Shown: positions 1 to 6,589, counted from the first letter of the stretch. The stretch is DNA of 13,710 nt from an uncultured Bacteroidota bacterium (GCA_903912435.1 CAIWHI010000814.1:1-13710), one strand, 5' to 3'. Program-made: numbers and translations. The notes: generated by a model not told the origin, from the sequence alone.

Positions 1-1
1 A

Positions 2-367
2 GGACAAACCATACTGGACATTGGCAATCCTGACCTTATTGACCAATCAGTGATGAAGCAATTAAAGACCAGGATTCCAAATTACACTGCCACTGATAGT
101 ATGAAAGCCATTAGCCGCAGTCACCAATATGCAGATGGAGTTAAAAAGGTGTACAATAAATATGAAGAAAACGGAAAAATGGAATCCATAGGCCCAGATG
201 GCAAGCCTTTTAATGCCACATACCTATTAAATGATACTACTGGTGAACTACTTGTGCACCGTGATGGAACAAATAAACCAGAAATCCACCGCATTAAAAT
301 TACCAAGGGCATAATGGAAGACCATATACTGGCCTTACCAGATATGGTGTTTTATTGGAAGAAGTAA
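2..367 (+). CDS. 3' end of an unrecognised gene (5' truncated by window edge)
   Basis: The reading frame is open from the first bases of the window to a TAA stop at 365-367, giving 121 visible residues. A GTG-ATG pair at 50-55 could be read as a start, but the frame continues upstream without a stop and nothing resembling a promoter is visible, so I treat this as the C-terminal part of a longer protein. The visible part is hydrophilic, with alternating short strands and Gly/Asp turns (for example MESIGPDGKPF and LLNDTTGELLVHRDG), which suggests a beta-rich fold. It ends in MVFYWKK. There is no membrane segment or catalytic motif in this part. I do not recognise the family. It converges with the cytochrome-like gene on the other strand, with 86 nt between the stop codons. 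Confidence 0.6.
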   Translation, partial: GQTILDIGNPDLIDQSVMKQLKTRIPNYTATDSMKAISRSHQYADGVKKVYNKYEENGKMESIGPDGKPFNATYLLNDTTGELLVHRDGTNKPEIHRIKITKGIMEDHILALPDMVFYWKK

Positions 368-453
368 TTTTGAAAATGTATTAACTTGTTTTTTTAATTG
401 AAAGGAGGATGCCTCATCTCTGAAACACCCTCCCCTTAAACAATTTCAAAAAA

Positions 454-1965
454 CTATTTCTTAATCAAACTAGCCTGTATTGACCAGAGGAAGTCTAACT
501 TAAGCGCACCTATAAAATTAGAATCCGTAACCATATCTATATAAGTATCTGGGATATAATTTGAATTTTGATGTTTTAATGAGAAGCTAGGGTTAAATGT
601 AGCTAAGGCATGGCAGCTCATACAACCAGTTTGGCAACCAACCCTATTGTAAACAGTGTCAGTTTTTCCAACAACCTTACCAGCCTTATAAAAAGTGGCA
701 TTAGTACCTCTCCAGCCAAAACCAGCCTCAAGGAATGGGTTAAATGCAATCTGGGAAACACCAGTATCTTTACCCCCTGAATAAAGTTGGTTAGGCCATG
801 TAAAACTATAGGCAATAGCCATGGCATAATGGGCCGGTGCACCACTAATTTCTTTTGGCCTAAGACTAGCAATAAATGGACTACTTGGTGATGGTGGATT
901 GTTGGCATCAGGAGTCCACCAATAGGTTTGCCATGTCCAGCGTTTGATTTCCTTGGTAGTTACGTGCATACCCACCATTATGGCAATATCACCGGCATGT
1001 ACTGGTAATGCACCAAGATTACCTGTATTTGCCTTATTAATGCCCTGGGCATCCTTAGCGCTCAATGTATAATGGATAAATGAATTGAGGCTATAGGTAT
1101 TTGATGGATTTGCCCCATCCTTACCCATATCAATGCCCTTTGCATTATCTGATGCCAGGGTAGTATTTACATATACCAGACCAGGCCATTGGTTTTGTGC
1201 ATATCCTGAATCACAAATATTAGGACCGCAATATACCCTGAATGGGAAAACACCATTCACTACCCTACTGGCTGGTATTATCTGGTAGGTAGGCTTGATG
1301 GCTATTGAAGTATTAGGAAATTCGGGTATATCCGTCATTTTCTTATCATACATTGATTTTAAGGTAGTTGAATCATATAAGGTTTGGCCGAGGATATGGC
1401 TAGCTGCCGGTATGTCGTAAGCTACTGTAACAAGCAATGTGCTGTCATAAGAACCAACATTGCTCTGTGGTGAGTCGCAACGTGACCCACCAGGCTTACT
1501 AACGGAAATAGCTTTAGTGTTGCCCGAACTCAGGGCAATTTTAAGTGCATTATTGGCGGCATGTTCAAATTGGTTTGGCCTGTGTAGGGTTTTTCGGTGA
1601 TTGGTGGTATCATCATTCACTGCTTTCATATGCTTTAGGGAATCCTGCAAATCAGATGGAGAGTCCCAGGTTTCAAATACATACATATCTTCCCCACTAC
1701 TCTGGTAGCCCGACTTAGTAGTCAAACCAGCCCAAATACCCCAACCATGTTTGGTGATACTTGTGGTGTCCATATTGGCAAGCCAGGTATTGATTGTGTT
1801 ACTATCCTCAGGAAATTTAAAACCCTGGATATTCACTGTTGGAAATGGAACAGGTTTCACTGCCCCTTTTAGCGCCTTAGCACCATCATCTGTTTTTGAG
1901 TTGTTGCACTGGGCAAGGCAAAATAATGCTAATGCGCAGGACCCTGCGATGAATACTTTCTTCAT
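454..1965 (-). CDS. Lipoprotein-like protein with a single c-type haem motif
   Basis: The 503-residue protein starts with MKK followed by a hydrophobic stretch and the sequence LFCLAQC. This is a signal peptide with a plausible lipidated Cys20, although Gln at -1 is not the usual lipobox residue; a DD pair shortly after the Cys would suit surface export in Bacteroidota. Near the C-terminus, residues 448-452 read CMSCH (610-624 in the window), a classical CxxCH haem c attachment site, preceded by another Cys pattern (VGCQTGC). An aromatic segment near residues 342-350 (WTWQTYWW) and a PF.VYC.P region resemble uncharacterised haem-motif proteins of other bacteria, in which a similar Trp-rich stretch precedes a terminal C..CH; that resemblance is from memory. 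Function is unknown; a periplasmic or outer-membrane electron-transfer role is an inference. No distal haem ligand could be assigned. A strong promoter candidate lies about 170 nt upstream of the ATG. Confidence 0.75.
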   Translation of the reverse strand: MKKVFIAGSCALALFCLAQCNNSKTDDGAKALKGAVKPVPFPTVNIQGFKFPEDSNTINTWLANMDTTSITKHGWGIWAGLTTKSGYQSSGEDMYVFETWDSPSDLQDSLKHMKAVNDDTTNHRKTLHRPNQFEHAANNALKIALSSGNTKAISVSKPGGSRCDSPQSNVGSYDSTLLVTVAYDIPAASHILGQTLYDSTTLKSMYDKKMTDIPEFPNTSIAIKPTYQIIPASRVVNGVFPFRVYCGPNICDSGYAQNQWPGLVYVNTTLASDNAKGIDMGKDGANPSNTYSLNSFIHYTLSAKDAQGINKANTGNLGALPVHAGDIAIMVGMHVTTKEIKRWTWQTYWWTPDANNPPSPSSPFIASLRPKEISGAPAHYAMAIAYSFTWPNQLYSGGKDTGVSQIAFNPFLEAGFGWRGTNATFYKAGKVVGKTDTVYNRVGCQTGCMSCHALATFNPSFSLKHQNSNYIPDTYIDMVTDSNFIGALKLDFLWSIQASLIKK

Positions 1966-2493
1966 TGATTCTATTGTTTATGTTGGTTAAGAAATTGCGG
2001 CATTAAATACTATCCGTATGTTCCACACAATACTCTTTCCTTCATCACATAAAACAACGAATAAATTCAGGTTATAAAAAAATCAGACAAATTACCAATA
2101 CAAACAATTAGCAGTATTTATTTCAGATAAAATTGTCTTTTACAAAGATAGTCTCTAAAATCAGGGATGCAAATTTTTGTAGAGGGATTTTTTGAAATAA
2201 TTGTCAATTCCACATAACGATAGTAAATATCCGGAGTTACCCTCGAAACTTATTGATTCGATAAATCACCCAACCTTTTTTTCAATTAACATGTCTTTTA
2301 TGGAACGATAATTAAATAAAGTATACCATCTGAATTGTTCTTTTTCTTTTTTGCTATGTTATAAAAGTCCTTAAATAGATTGCTATACGGGTATCGTAAA
2401 GCTTTCAGCATTGCGTCTTGCATAAAAGAAAAATACATGCGCCATACGGCATACTTTACCTAATCACATTCCTAACCTTCATTTTCTTAAAAA
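1966..2493. other. AT-rich divergent intergenic region
   Basis: This 528-nt gap separates two divergently transcribed genes. It contains one good promoter candidate for the leftward gene (2143-2173). I found no TAnnTTTG box for the rightward T9SS-cargo gene, no RNA gene, no convincing terminator and no ORF with coding character. Confidence 0.5.
2143..2173 (-). promoter_or_regulatory. Bacteroidota-type promoter for the CxxCH lipoprotein gene
   Basis: Read on the minus strand, TTTG (2173-2170) is followed after 19 nt by TATCTTTG (2150-2143). This matches the -33/-7 consensus TTTG...TAnnTTTG of the Bacteroidota primary sigma factor. Transcription would start near 2137, leaving a leader of about 170 nt before the ATG at 1965. 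Confidence 0.6.
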
Positions 2494-4275
2494 ATGCGCC
2501 TCATGAAAAAAATAGCCATTCTACTTTTTCTGATTTTATTTTTTTTAAACTATAGCCATGGGCAGGTTACCTGGCAGTGGGTGCATGCAGGTGGCAGTTC
2601 AGGCCCATTACTATCGGGTACTGCAGATCAAGACATAGAAGATATTACTACCGACAAATGGGGAAATGTATATGTTATTTCAAATATATACACAATGGAC
2701 GACTATATTGCAGATCAACATTTTCCAGGCTTTGGGAATCCCGATGCAGGCGAGACTTGCATAGCCTGTTTCAGGTGTGATGGTACATTAAAATGGTATA
2801 AAATGGTTATCGGATCGGAAGCAACAGCAATAGCTATTAAGACAGATACACTGGGCGGAGTATACATTACAGGCGCTGAATATATTAGCGCAGCGGCAGG
2901 AGGAGGGGGACCAGATAGCGGCTATATAATGAATGCGACAAGAAGGGACACTGTTTTGGCGCCTGCAAATGGAAGTATAAGAACTAGAACCCTATATAGA
3001 AGCATGTACTTGCTCAAACTGGACACCGGAGGCAATTTCACCTGGTTTCGCTGGCCTGAACCTGACACTACAACCATTCTAAATACTGAGCAATCTGGCA
3101 TTTATGACATGGATGTTGATCCTTCTGGAAATATTTATCTTCTAACTATGCTTAAGCCTGGTTTATATGGAAACATATTTGTAGCACCAGATTCAATACC
3201 ATATGGTCCCTACATCTTAAAGTATGACCGAACTGGAAATTGCACAGGTGGTTTCACTTTGCCTATAAGAGGCAAAAACTATGATTTTACTTTACATATG
3301 AAACGAGATTATAAAAGGGACAGGTTTTATCTGGATGGCTATTCAGGCGGAACTGCTGGAGATACTGCCTGGCTTGGAGGTGAGATGATTTCGGGTATGT
3401 ATCTTGCTTGTTTTAATGATACAGGCAGTATGCTTTGGATGGCACATGATAGTATGACCGGGCCTATTGGCACTGTAGAGGACCGTGTAGCACTGGATCG
3501 TTTTGGCAATATATATATGACCGGGGCATGCCAGTGGGGCCTGTATTTTAATGGAACAGAATTTACAGGAGGAGGCGCATTTGCAGTAAAACTTGATACA
3601 AACGGGCATAATATATGGGTTTCGCAATGCGAAAATCTTGATGCAGTGCAAGGATACGGAATTGCCGTAACCGGCGATATAGTTGGCGTTTCCGGATGGT
3701 ATTCTACCCATTCCATGACGTGGGGTGGACCAGATACTATTGGTGGTTTCGCTCCTTACCAGACTTTTGTCTGCAGATTGAATGCAAATACTGGGGCAGG
3801 TATATTTCTGGATACAATTAAGACGGATGGTGGCTATTGTTTACCTGGTAGTTCCGGAAATGGATCAATAGCCTCAGATCCTTTCGGAAATTTCTATGCC
3901 GCCGGTATGTTTTTATCTCAGATTATAATGACCGGAGATACACAGGCAAACATTGGATCATACAGTAATTGGTGGATAGCTAAATTAGGTACAACTAATT
4001 GTGAATATCCCATTTCTCTTCTATCACCCGAAATACAACATCCGCGCAGTGTAACTATATTCCCCAACCCCTCTTATGGTGAATTGACAATAAAAGATGC
4101 TGAATCAGGTTCAGTGATTCAAATTTACAACCTTCAAGGTCAAATTGTATACTGTGGTAGGATTCTTTCTATATCAGAAAACATCTCCCTAGCAAATTTG
4201 CGACCTGGCAGCTACTTTTTACAAATTACTGATATGAGTGGTAGCCGGGTAAATAAAACTATTACACGGATGTAA
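2494..4275 (+). CDS. Secreted beta-propeller-type protein with T9SS C-terminal sorting domain
   Basis: The 593-residue protein begins with a signal peptide: basic MRLMKK, a long Leu/Ile/Phe core, then SHG before the probable cleavage at Gln24. Met4 (2503) is an equally possible start. The body carries repeated blade-like units of the form D..GN[IV]Y[VLM].G (GNVYVIS, GGVYITG, GNIYLLT, GNIYMTG, GNFYAAG), each followed by strands ending in phrases such as AVKLDTNG or IAKLG. This is typical of SBBP / beta-propeller repeat proteins. Residues 519-593 are a type A T9SS sorting domain: IFPNP, then a strand pair with IYNLQGQIV, and LRPGSYFLQI near the end. The protein is therefore expected to cross the outer membrane by the Por system and be released or surface-attached. 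The ligand or enzymatic role is unknown. No terminator follows the stop. Confidence 0.85.
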   Translation: MRLMKKIAILLFLILFFLNYSHGQVTWQWVHAGGSSGPLLSGTADQDIEDITTDKWGNVYVISNIYTMDDYIADQHFPGFGNPDAGETCIACFRCDGTLKWYKMVIGSEATAIAIKTDTLGGVYITGAEYISAAAGGGGPDSGYIMNATRRDTVLAPANGSIRTRTLYRSMYLLKLDTGGNFTWFRWPEPDTTTILNTEQSGIYDMDVDPSGNIYLLTMLKPGLYGNIFVAPDSIPYGPYILKYDRTGNCTGGFTLPIRGKNYDFTLHMKRDYKRDRFYLDGYSGGTAGDTAWLGGEMISGMYLACFNDTGSMLWMAHDSMTGPIGTVEDRVALDRFGNIYMTGACQWGLYFNGTEFTGGGAFAVKLDTNGHNIWVSQCENLDAVQGYGIAVTGDIVGVSGWYSTHSMTWGGPDTIGGFAPYQTFVCRLNANTGAGIFLDTIKTDGGYCLPGSSGNGSIASDPFGNFYAAGMFLSQIIMTGDTQANIGSYSNWWIAKLGTTNCEYPISLLSPEIQHPRSVTIFPNPSYGELTIKDAESGSVIQIYNLQGQIVYCGRILSISENISLANLRPGSYFLQITDMSGSRVNKTITRM

Positions 4276-4304
4276 TAATCCTGAAAACAATATAGATTAA
4301 AATC

Positions 4305-4364
4305 ATTAGAATAAGCGAAGAACTCTAGCATTCTCCGGTCAGTTTCTCCACTCTCAATTTTCGT
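4305..4364 (-). repeat. R3: third, most diverged copy of the tRNA-Gln terminator element
   Basis: On the minus strand, reading from 4364 to 4305, this begins ACGAAAATTGAGAG and continues with GGAGAAAC and CGGAGAA, as in R1. A hand alignment without gaps gives about 44 of 60 matches to R1 (about 34 of the first 40). The right arm of the hairpin (GTTCTTC) pairs imperfectly with GGAGAAAC and the T-tract is broken, so terminator function is doubtful. The bases just before it (minus-strand GGGGATAACG) also resemble the tRNA 3' end GGGACTACG. Confidence 0.65.
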
Positions 4365-4414
4365 TATCCCCAATGACAAAATATCGCACCTCTTTGAGAA
4401 TTTGCTATTGAGAT

Positions 4415-4930
4415 TTACCTTCTTTCAAAAATTTCTAATGAGTAAAAATACCAATGCAAATATCGTTGCATTGCAGCCTTTGTGCCAGTTAATTGTTCAA
4501 GTTTCGCAATTACTTCTTTGTCAAACCGCTTTTCGATTCGAACTTTTTCAGACCTGCTAATATTTTTCCCCTTTTGCCATTCTGAGCCATCACATACCAT
4601 CTTAATCACAATTGTTGCAGCTTTACTATTCTGCACAGAATCTTTTTGATTGCCAGCAAATGAAACATAGTACATCTCCTCTGGTTTAGCCTGTAAGTAA
4701 AAGATATGCGAATATTCAAAGTCATTTTCTTCTTTCCAATTATATAGCCCTACCCATTTTTCAGGAATTTTATACTCCTTGTGTTCATCAAACAGGCTAT
4801 CAATGGCTGAGGTAAGAGTTTGCTTGGAAACAGAGAATACTCTTTTACCAAAGCCTTCCTTTCTTCCAGTGCCAAAACCACACCCTATTAATGACGCACC
4901 GATTAATAACAAAAAAATACGCTTAATCAT
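4415..4930 (-). CDS. Small lipoprotein of unknown function, island cargo
   Basis: The 171-residue protein has a clear lipoprotein signal: MIKR, hydrophobic residues 5-15, and LIGC with Cys17 as the lipidation site, then CGFGTGRKEG. The mature part is charged, with a helix (LTSAIDSLFDEHKEYKIP), an aromatic strand region (WVGLYNWKEENDFEYSHIFYL), and a helical C-terminal part rich in Lys/Arg and aromatics. I recognise no catalytic motif and no family. It lies between repeat copies R2 and R3, with the tRNA-Gln fragment immediately upstream, so it appears to be the cargo of a separate insertion. No TAnnTTTG promoter is visible in the roughly 75 nt between the R2 terminator and its ATG. A role as an immunity or stress lipoprotein would be speculation. 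Confidence 0.7.
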   Translation of the reverse strand: MIKRIFLLLIGASLIGCGFGTGRKEGFGKRVFSVSKQTLTSAIDSLFDEHKEYKIPEKWVGLYNWKEENDFEYSHIFYLQAKPEEMYYVSFAGNQKDSVQNSKAATIVIKMVCDGSEWQKGKNISRSEKVRIEKRFDKEVIAKLEQLTGTKAAMQRYLHWYFYSLEIFERR

Positions 4931-4964
4931 ATCCAGTGTTACGTTAATGGTAATTGTTATTTTT

Positions 4965-4999
4965 CGTAGACCTAGCTAGATTCTACTAAGTACAAACAG
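4965..4999 (-). pseudogene. Decayed fragment of a tRNA-Gln 3' half
   Basis: The 35 nt align without gaps to 6330-6364, which is the 3' half of the intact tRNA-Gln plus its first flanking bases, with 24 identities counted by hand. Exact blocks include minus-strand CTGTTTGT (3' side of the anticodon stem and the variable region), GAATC in the T-arm, and CTACG at the 3' boundary. The flank continues AAAA in both copies. The T-stem is broken and there is no anticodon or 5' half, so it is not a functional tRNA. It looks like the displaced 3' remnant left by integration into a tRNA gene. Confidence 0.55.
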
Positions 5000-5005
5000 C
5001 ATCAA

Positions 5006-5065
5006 CCGAAAAAAGCGAAAAAACAATAGCAATCTCCGCTCTGTTTCTCCGCTGTTAATTTACGT
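5006..5065 (-). repeat. R2: second copy of the tRNA-Gln terminator element
   Basis: On the minus strand, 5065 to 5006 aligns without gaps to R1 (6332-6273), with about 47 of 60 identities by hand. It includes an exact run GCGGAGAAACAGAGCGGAGA (20 nt). It lies about 85 nt beyond the stop of the HEPN partner gene and directly before the tRNA-Gln fragment. Confidence 0.75.
5009..5050 (-). terminator. Probable intrinsic terminator of the HEPN operon (within R2)
   Basis: Minus strand: GGAGAAAC (5050-5043) can pair with GTTTTTTC (5024-5017) using two G-U pairs. The inner AGCG pairs with TGCT around the loop GAGAT, and TTTTTT (5014-5009) follows. The geometry is the same as the R1 terminator, with wobble pairs replacing Watson-Crick pairs. 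Confidence 0.5.
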
Positions 5066-5149
5066 TGTTAGCGTAATATTATTATCTGAAATTCATATTT
5101 TAAATAGGATTATTAATAGAAAATACATTTACAAACAGGAATAAACCAG

Positions 5150-5830
5150 TTACATCACCTTATTAATATCATCAAATCTTATTTTTGCAATCAAATGATT
5201 CGAAATTAAATACTGTTCATTCATATTCTTCAATATTTCTGCATCATCCTCTTCGCTTTTCGTCTTTTCCAGACCAAAAATCTCCCGTAATCCTTTACCA
5301 GTATAGTAAACAACATTGAAACTATTATCAATCCCCTTGATTCCAGCACTAATATGACCTAAATTCCCATCTGGATCAATAATCTCAAGATTTAGTGCTC
5401 TACCTGCAATAAGTTTATCAAGCACAAGCGATCTAATTAAATAAGCGAAATCAATATTTGCACCGCCCACTGTAATATTATTAAGCTCAATTATTTCCTC
5501 CCTCAATCCGAACATTAACTTTAAATTCCTTACAAAGGAATCGTGTGTATGAATAACATTAATTCTGGAAATTGAATTAAATTCGTCTATTTCCAAAGTC
5601 TCTTTAAAAGCTGTGAAAATCTCCTTTATTATGTCTTTTTGTTGAAAATTATTGAGTGACTTAGCACTTATAATTAATGAGTATTTTGTATCCGTGCTAT
5701 ATTTATCACTTGGAATCAATAGTATCAATTCATAGGTCTCCCCCAAAAGGTTAAAACCATTTTTCAAAATCAGGAATTTCTCAAGTTGCCTGAGTATCTT
5801 ATGTGTATAAATTGAAGCTGTTTCTACCAT
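5150..5830 (-). CDS. Unrecognised partner protein of the HEPN gene
   Basis: The 226-residue soluble protein has no signal peptide or membrane segment. The visible pattern is an N-terminal helix (residues 2-20), two adjacent strands (ELILLIPS, KYSLIISAK), a helix (KDIIKEIFTAFKETL), a strand (ISRINVIHTH), a helix (FVRNLKLMFGL), then a helix (DFAYLIRSLVLDKLIAG) and strands in LEIIDPDG and FNVVYYTGKG. The C-terminus is acidic, then basic. It lacks the GS(x)nDxD motif of a minimal nucleotidyltransferase, the usual partner of HEPN proteins, and no nuclease, kinase or acetyltransferase signature is visible. Its ATG lies inside the end of the HEPN gene (the two overlap in the 7 nt ATGGTAG), so translation is very likely coupled and the two products probably act as a pair. 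I cannot name the family. An antitoxin or sensor role is inferred from the operon only. Confidence 0.75.
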   Translation of the reverse strand: MVETASIYTHKILRQLEKFLILKNGFNLLGETYELILLIPSDKYSTDTKYSLIISAKSLNNFQQKDIIKEIFTAFKETLEIDEFNSISRINVIHTHDSFVRNLKLMFGLREEIIELNNITVGGANIDFAYLIRSLVLDKLIAGRALNLEIIDPDGNLGHISAGIKGIDNSFNVVYYTGKGLREIFGLEKTKSEEDDAEILKNMNEQYLISNHLIAKIRFDDINKVM

Positions 5831-6240
5831 CTTTTCTTAATCCAAGTTAATACTCCATCATTTTTATCTTCAAGCGCATTGATGATGTCTTCAACATCCC
5901 TTTGCGAACTCGTACCTATCGGTTTATACCTATTTACTTCAGACCAGTTAGTTACTATTGACCAATTCGTTTTAAAATTTATATCAGCAGCATCTAATGC
6001 CTTTTGCAACCCTGCCAATTTAACTAATTGATCCAGTTTATGAGTCAAAAAACTTCTCGATATATCTCCCGACTCAGGGTAATCAGAATCTAGTATTTTA
6101 CATATTCTGGCTTTCAATGCAGTTTCAACTACGTATCCAGATAAGTATTTTGCACCATCATAAAGTTGATTGCGATAAAGAACCTTTACTTCCTTAAGCC
6201 TGGTTTTCGATATAGTTTGCAATTCACCTCTTGTAGGCAT
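5824..6240 (-). CDS. HEPN-domain protein, first gene of a two-gene operon
   Basis: The 138-residue protein shows HEPN features: a helix with K..VLY....YDGAKYLSGYVVETALKARI (residues 16-46), close to the usual 'Y..A.YLAGYAVE.ALKA' pattern, then the TH-K-L-D-Q-L motif (residues 66-72) and a C-terminal W....RY segment. Residues 62-67 (RSFLTH) fit the RX4-6H form linked to RNase activity in HEPN toxins, but the TH.L part is also conserved in non-catalytic members, so RNase activity is uncertain. HEPN proteins usually occur in toxin-antitoxin or defence modules, often with a nucleotidyltransferase; here the partner is different. The first start codon lies at the predicted transcription start, so the mRNA may be leaderless; no later Met precedes the HEPN core. 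The gene follows the tRNA-Gln terminator and is more AT-rich by eye than the mrdA-rodA region. Confidence 0.8.
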   Translation of the reverse strand: MPTRGELQTISKTRLKEVKVLYRNQLYDGAKYLSGYVVETALKARICKILDSDYPESGDISRSFLTHKLDQLVKLAGLQKALDAADINFKTNWSIVTNWSEVNRYKPIGTSSQRDVEDIINALEDKNDGVLTWIKKRW

Positions 6241-6244
6241 GTTT

Positions 6245-6276
6245 CAAAGTTAACTATATTTTGGAAAATTAGCAAA
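6245..6276 (-). promoter_or_regulatory. Promoter of the HEPN operon
   Basis: Minus strand: TTTG (6276-6273), 20 nt, TAACTTTG (6252-6245), a full match to the Bacteroidota consensus. The TTTG is the end of the T-tract of the tRNA-Gln terminator. Transcription would begin near 6239, essentially at the ATG (6240-6238), which implies a leaderless or nearly leaderless mRNA. Confidence 0.6.
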
Positions 6277-6332
6277 AAAAAATGGAGAAACATAAGCGTT
6301 CTCCGCTCTGTTTCTCCGCTCTCAATTTTCGT
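6273..6332 (-). repeat. R1: tRNA-Gln-proximal copy of the repeated terminator element
   Basis: This is the element directly joined to the 3' end of the intact tRNA-Gln, and the reference for copies R2 and R3. It contains an internal direct repeat on the minus strand: GAGCGGAGAA occurs twice, separated by ACA. Confidence 0.75.
6274..6317 (-). terminator. Intrinsic terminator of tRNA-Gln
   Basis: Minus strand: GGAGAAAC (6317-6310) pairs perfectly with GTTTCTCC (6291-6284). An inner AGCG/CGCT stem closes the loop GAGAA. After one A come nine T (6282-6274). It lies 14 nt after the tRNA 3' end. Confidence 0.8.
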
Positions 6333-6402
6333 AGTCCCGACTGGATTCGAACCAGGACAAACAGTACCAAAAACTGTTGTGCTACCGTTACACCACAGGA
6401 CT
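6332..6402 (-). tRNA. tRNA-Gln(TTG)
   Basis: The 71-nt cloverleaf reads from 6402: acceptor AGTCCTG pairing with CGGGACT (one G-U), D-arm GTGTAACGGTAGCAC, anticodon stem ACAGT/ACTGT with loop TTTTGGT (anticodon TTG, decoding CAA), T-loop TTCGAAT, and discriminator A at 6332. The 49-65 position of the T-stem appears mismatched (C-T). CCA is not encoded. A promoter and a strong terminator flank it, so the gene appears functional. The 3' end is the apparent insertion site of the adjoining island. Confidence 0.93.
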
Positions 6403-6422
6403 AAACACCGTGTAAGGGAGTG

Positions 6423-6454
6423 CAAAGGTAATAACCTGTTTTCTAATAAACAAA
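6423..6454 (-). promoter_or_regulatory. Promoter of tRNA-Gln
   Basis: Minus strand: TTTG (6454-6451), 20 nt, TACCTTTG (6430-6423). The expected start near 6417 lies about 15 nt before the tRNA 5' end at 6402. Confidence 0.65.
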
Positions 6455-6532
6455 CTTTTTTTGACTAAGTTACCCACCTTTACTGTATAAATATTTACCC
6501 GTTTATTAGGCCATTTAGCTTCCAATTATAGA

Positions 6533-6560
6533 TTGGGATGTCCTTTTTGCAGTAAGTTTG
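6533..6560 (+). promoter_or_regulatory. Promoter candidate for mrdA
   Basis: TTG (6533-6535), 17 nt, then TAAGTTTG (6553-6560), a full -7 box with a partial -33 element. Transcription would start near 6566, 24 nt before the ATG at 6590. This argues against an in-frame ATG at 6533, which would lie upstream of the start of transcription. Confidence 0.5.
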
Positions 6561-6589
6561 CAGATAATTTCCTTATAACATTTTTAATT

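Noticed and set aside
404..433. Hairpin GGAGG...CCTCC between the first two genes as a terminator
   Set aside because: The arms are only 5 bp with a 20-nt loop and no clean T-tract follows on either strand; too weak to list as a feature.
3339..3716. Two overlapping antisense ORFs of about 120 codons inside the T9SS cargo gene
   Set aside because: They lie opposite a well-supported gene, start and end almost together in two frames, and encode Cys/Pro-rich shadows of the beta-propeller repeats.
4305..5065. R copies read as integron attC sites of a gene-cassette array
   Set aside because: Gene-repeat-gene order is suggestive, but the RYYYAAC / GTTRRRY core sites are lacking, there is no integron integrase in the window, and the repeats are better explained as copies of the tRNA terminator.
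5150..5830. Partner gene considered as a MNT-type nucleotidyltransferase antitoxin
   Set aside because: No GS...DxD motif or downstream catalytic Asp pattern can be found in the protein.
6166..6468. ORFs of 79-100 codons on both strands across 6166-6468
   Set aside because: They run through the tRNA-Gln gene and its terminator; the predicted peptides are translations of the tRNA arms and have no coding character.
6533..6589. ATG at 6533 as the mrdA start
   Set aside because: It would add 19 residues before the usual PBP2 N-terminus and lies inside the predicted promoter; the ATG at 6590 fits both better.
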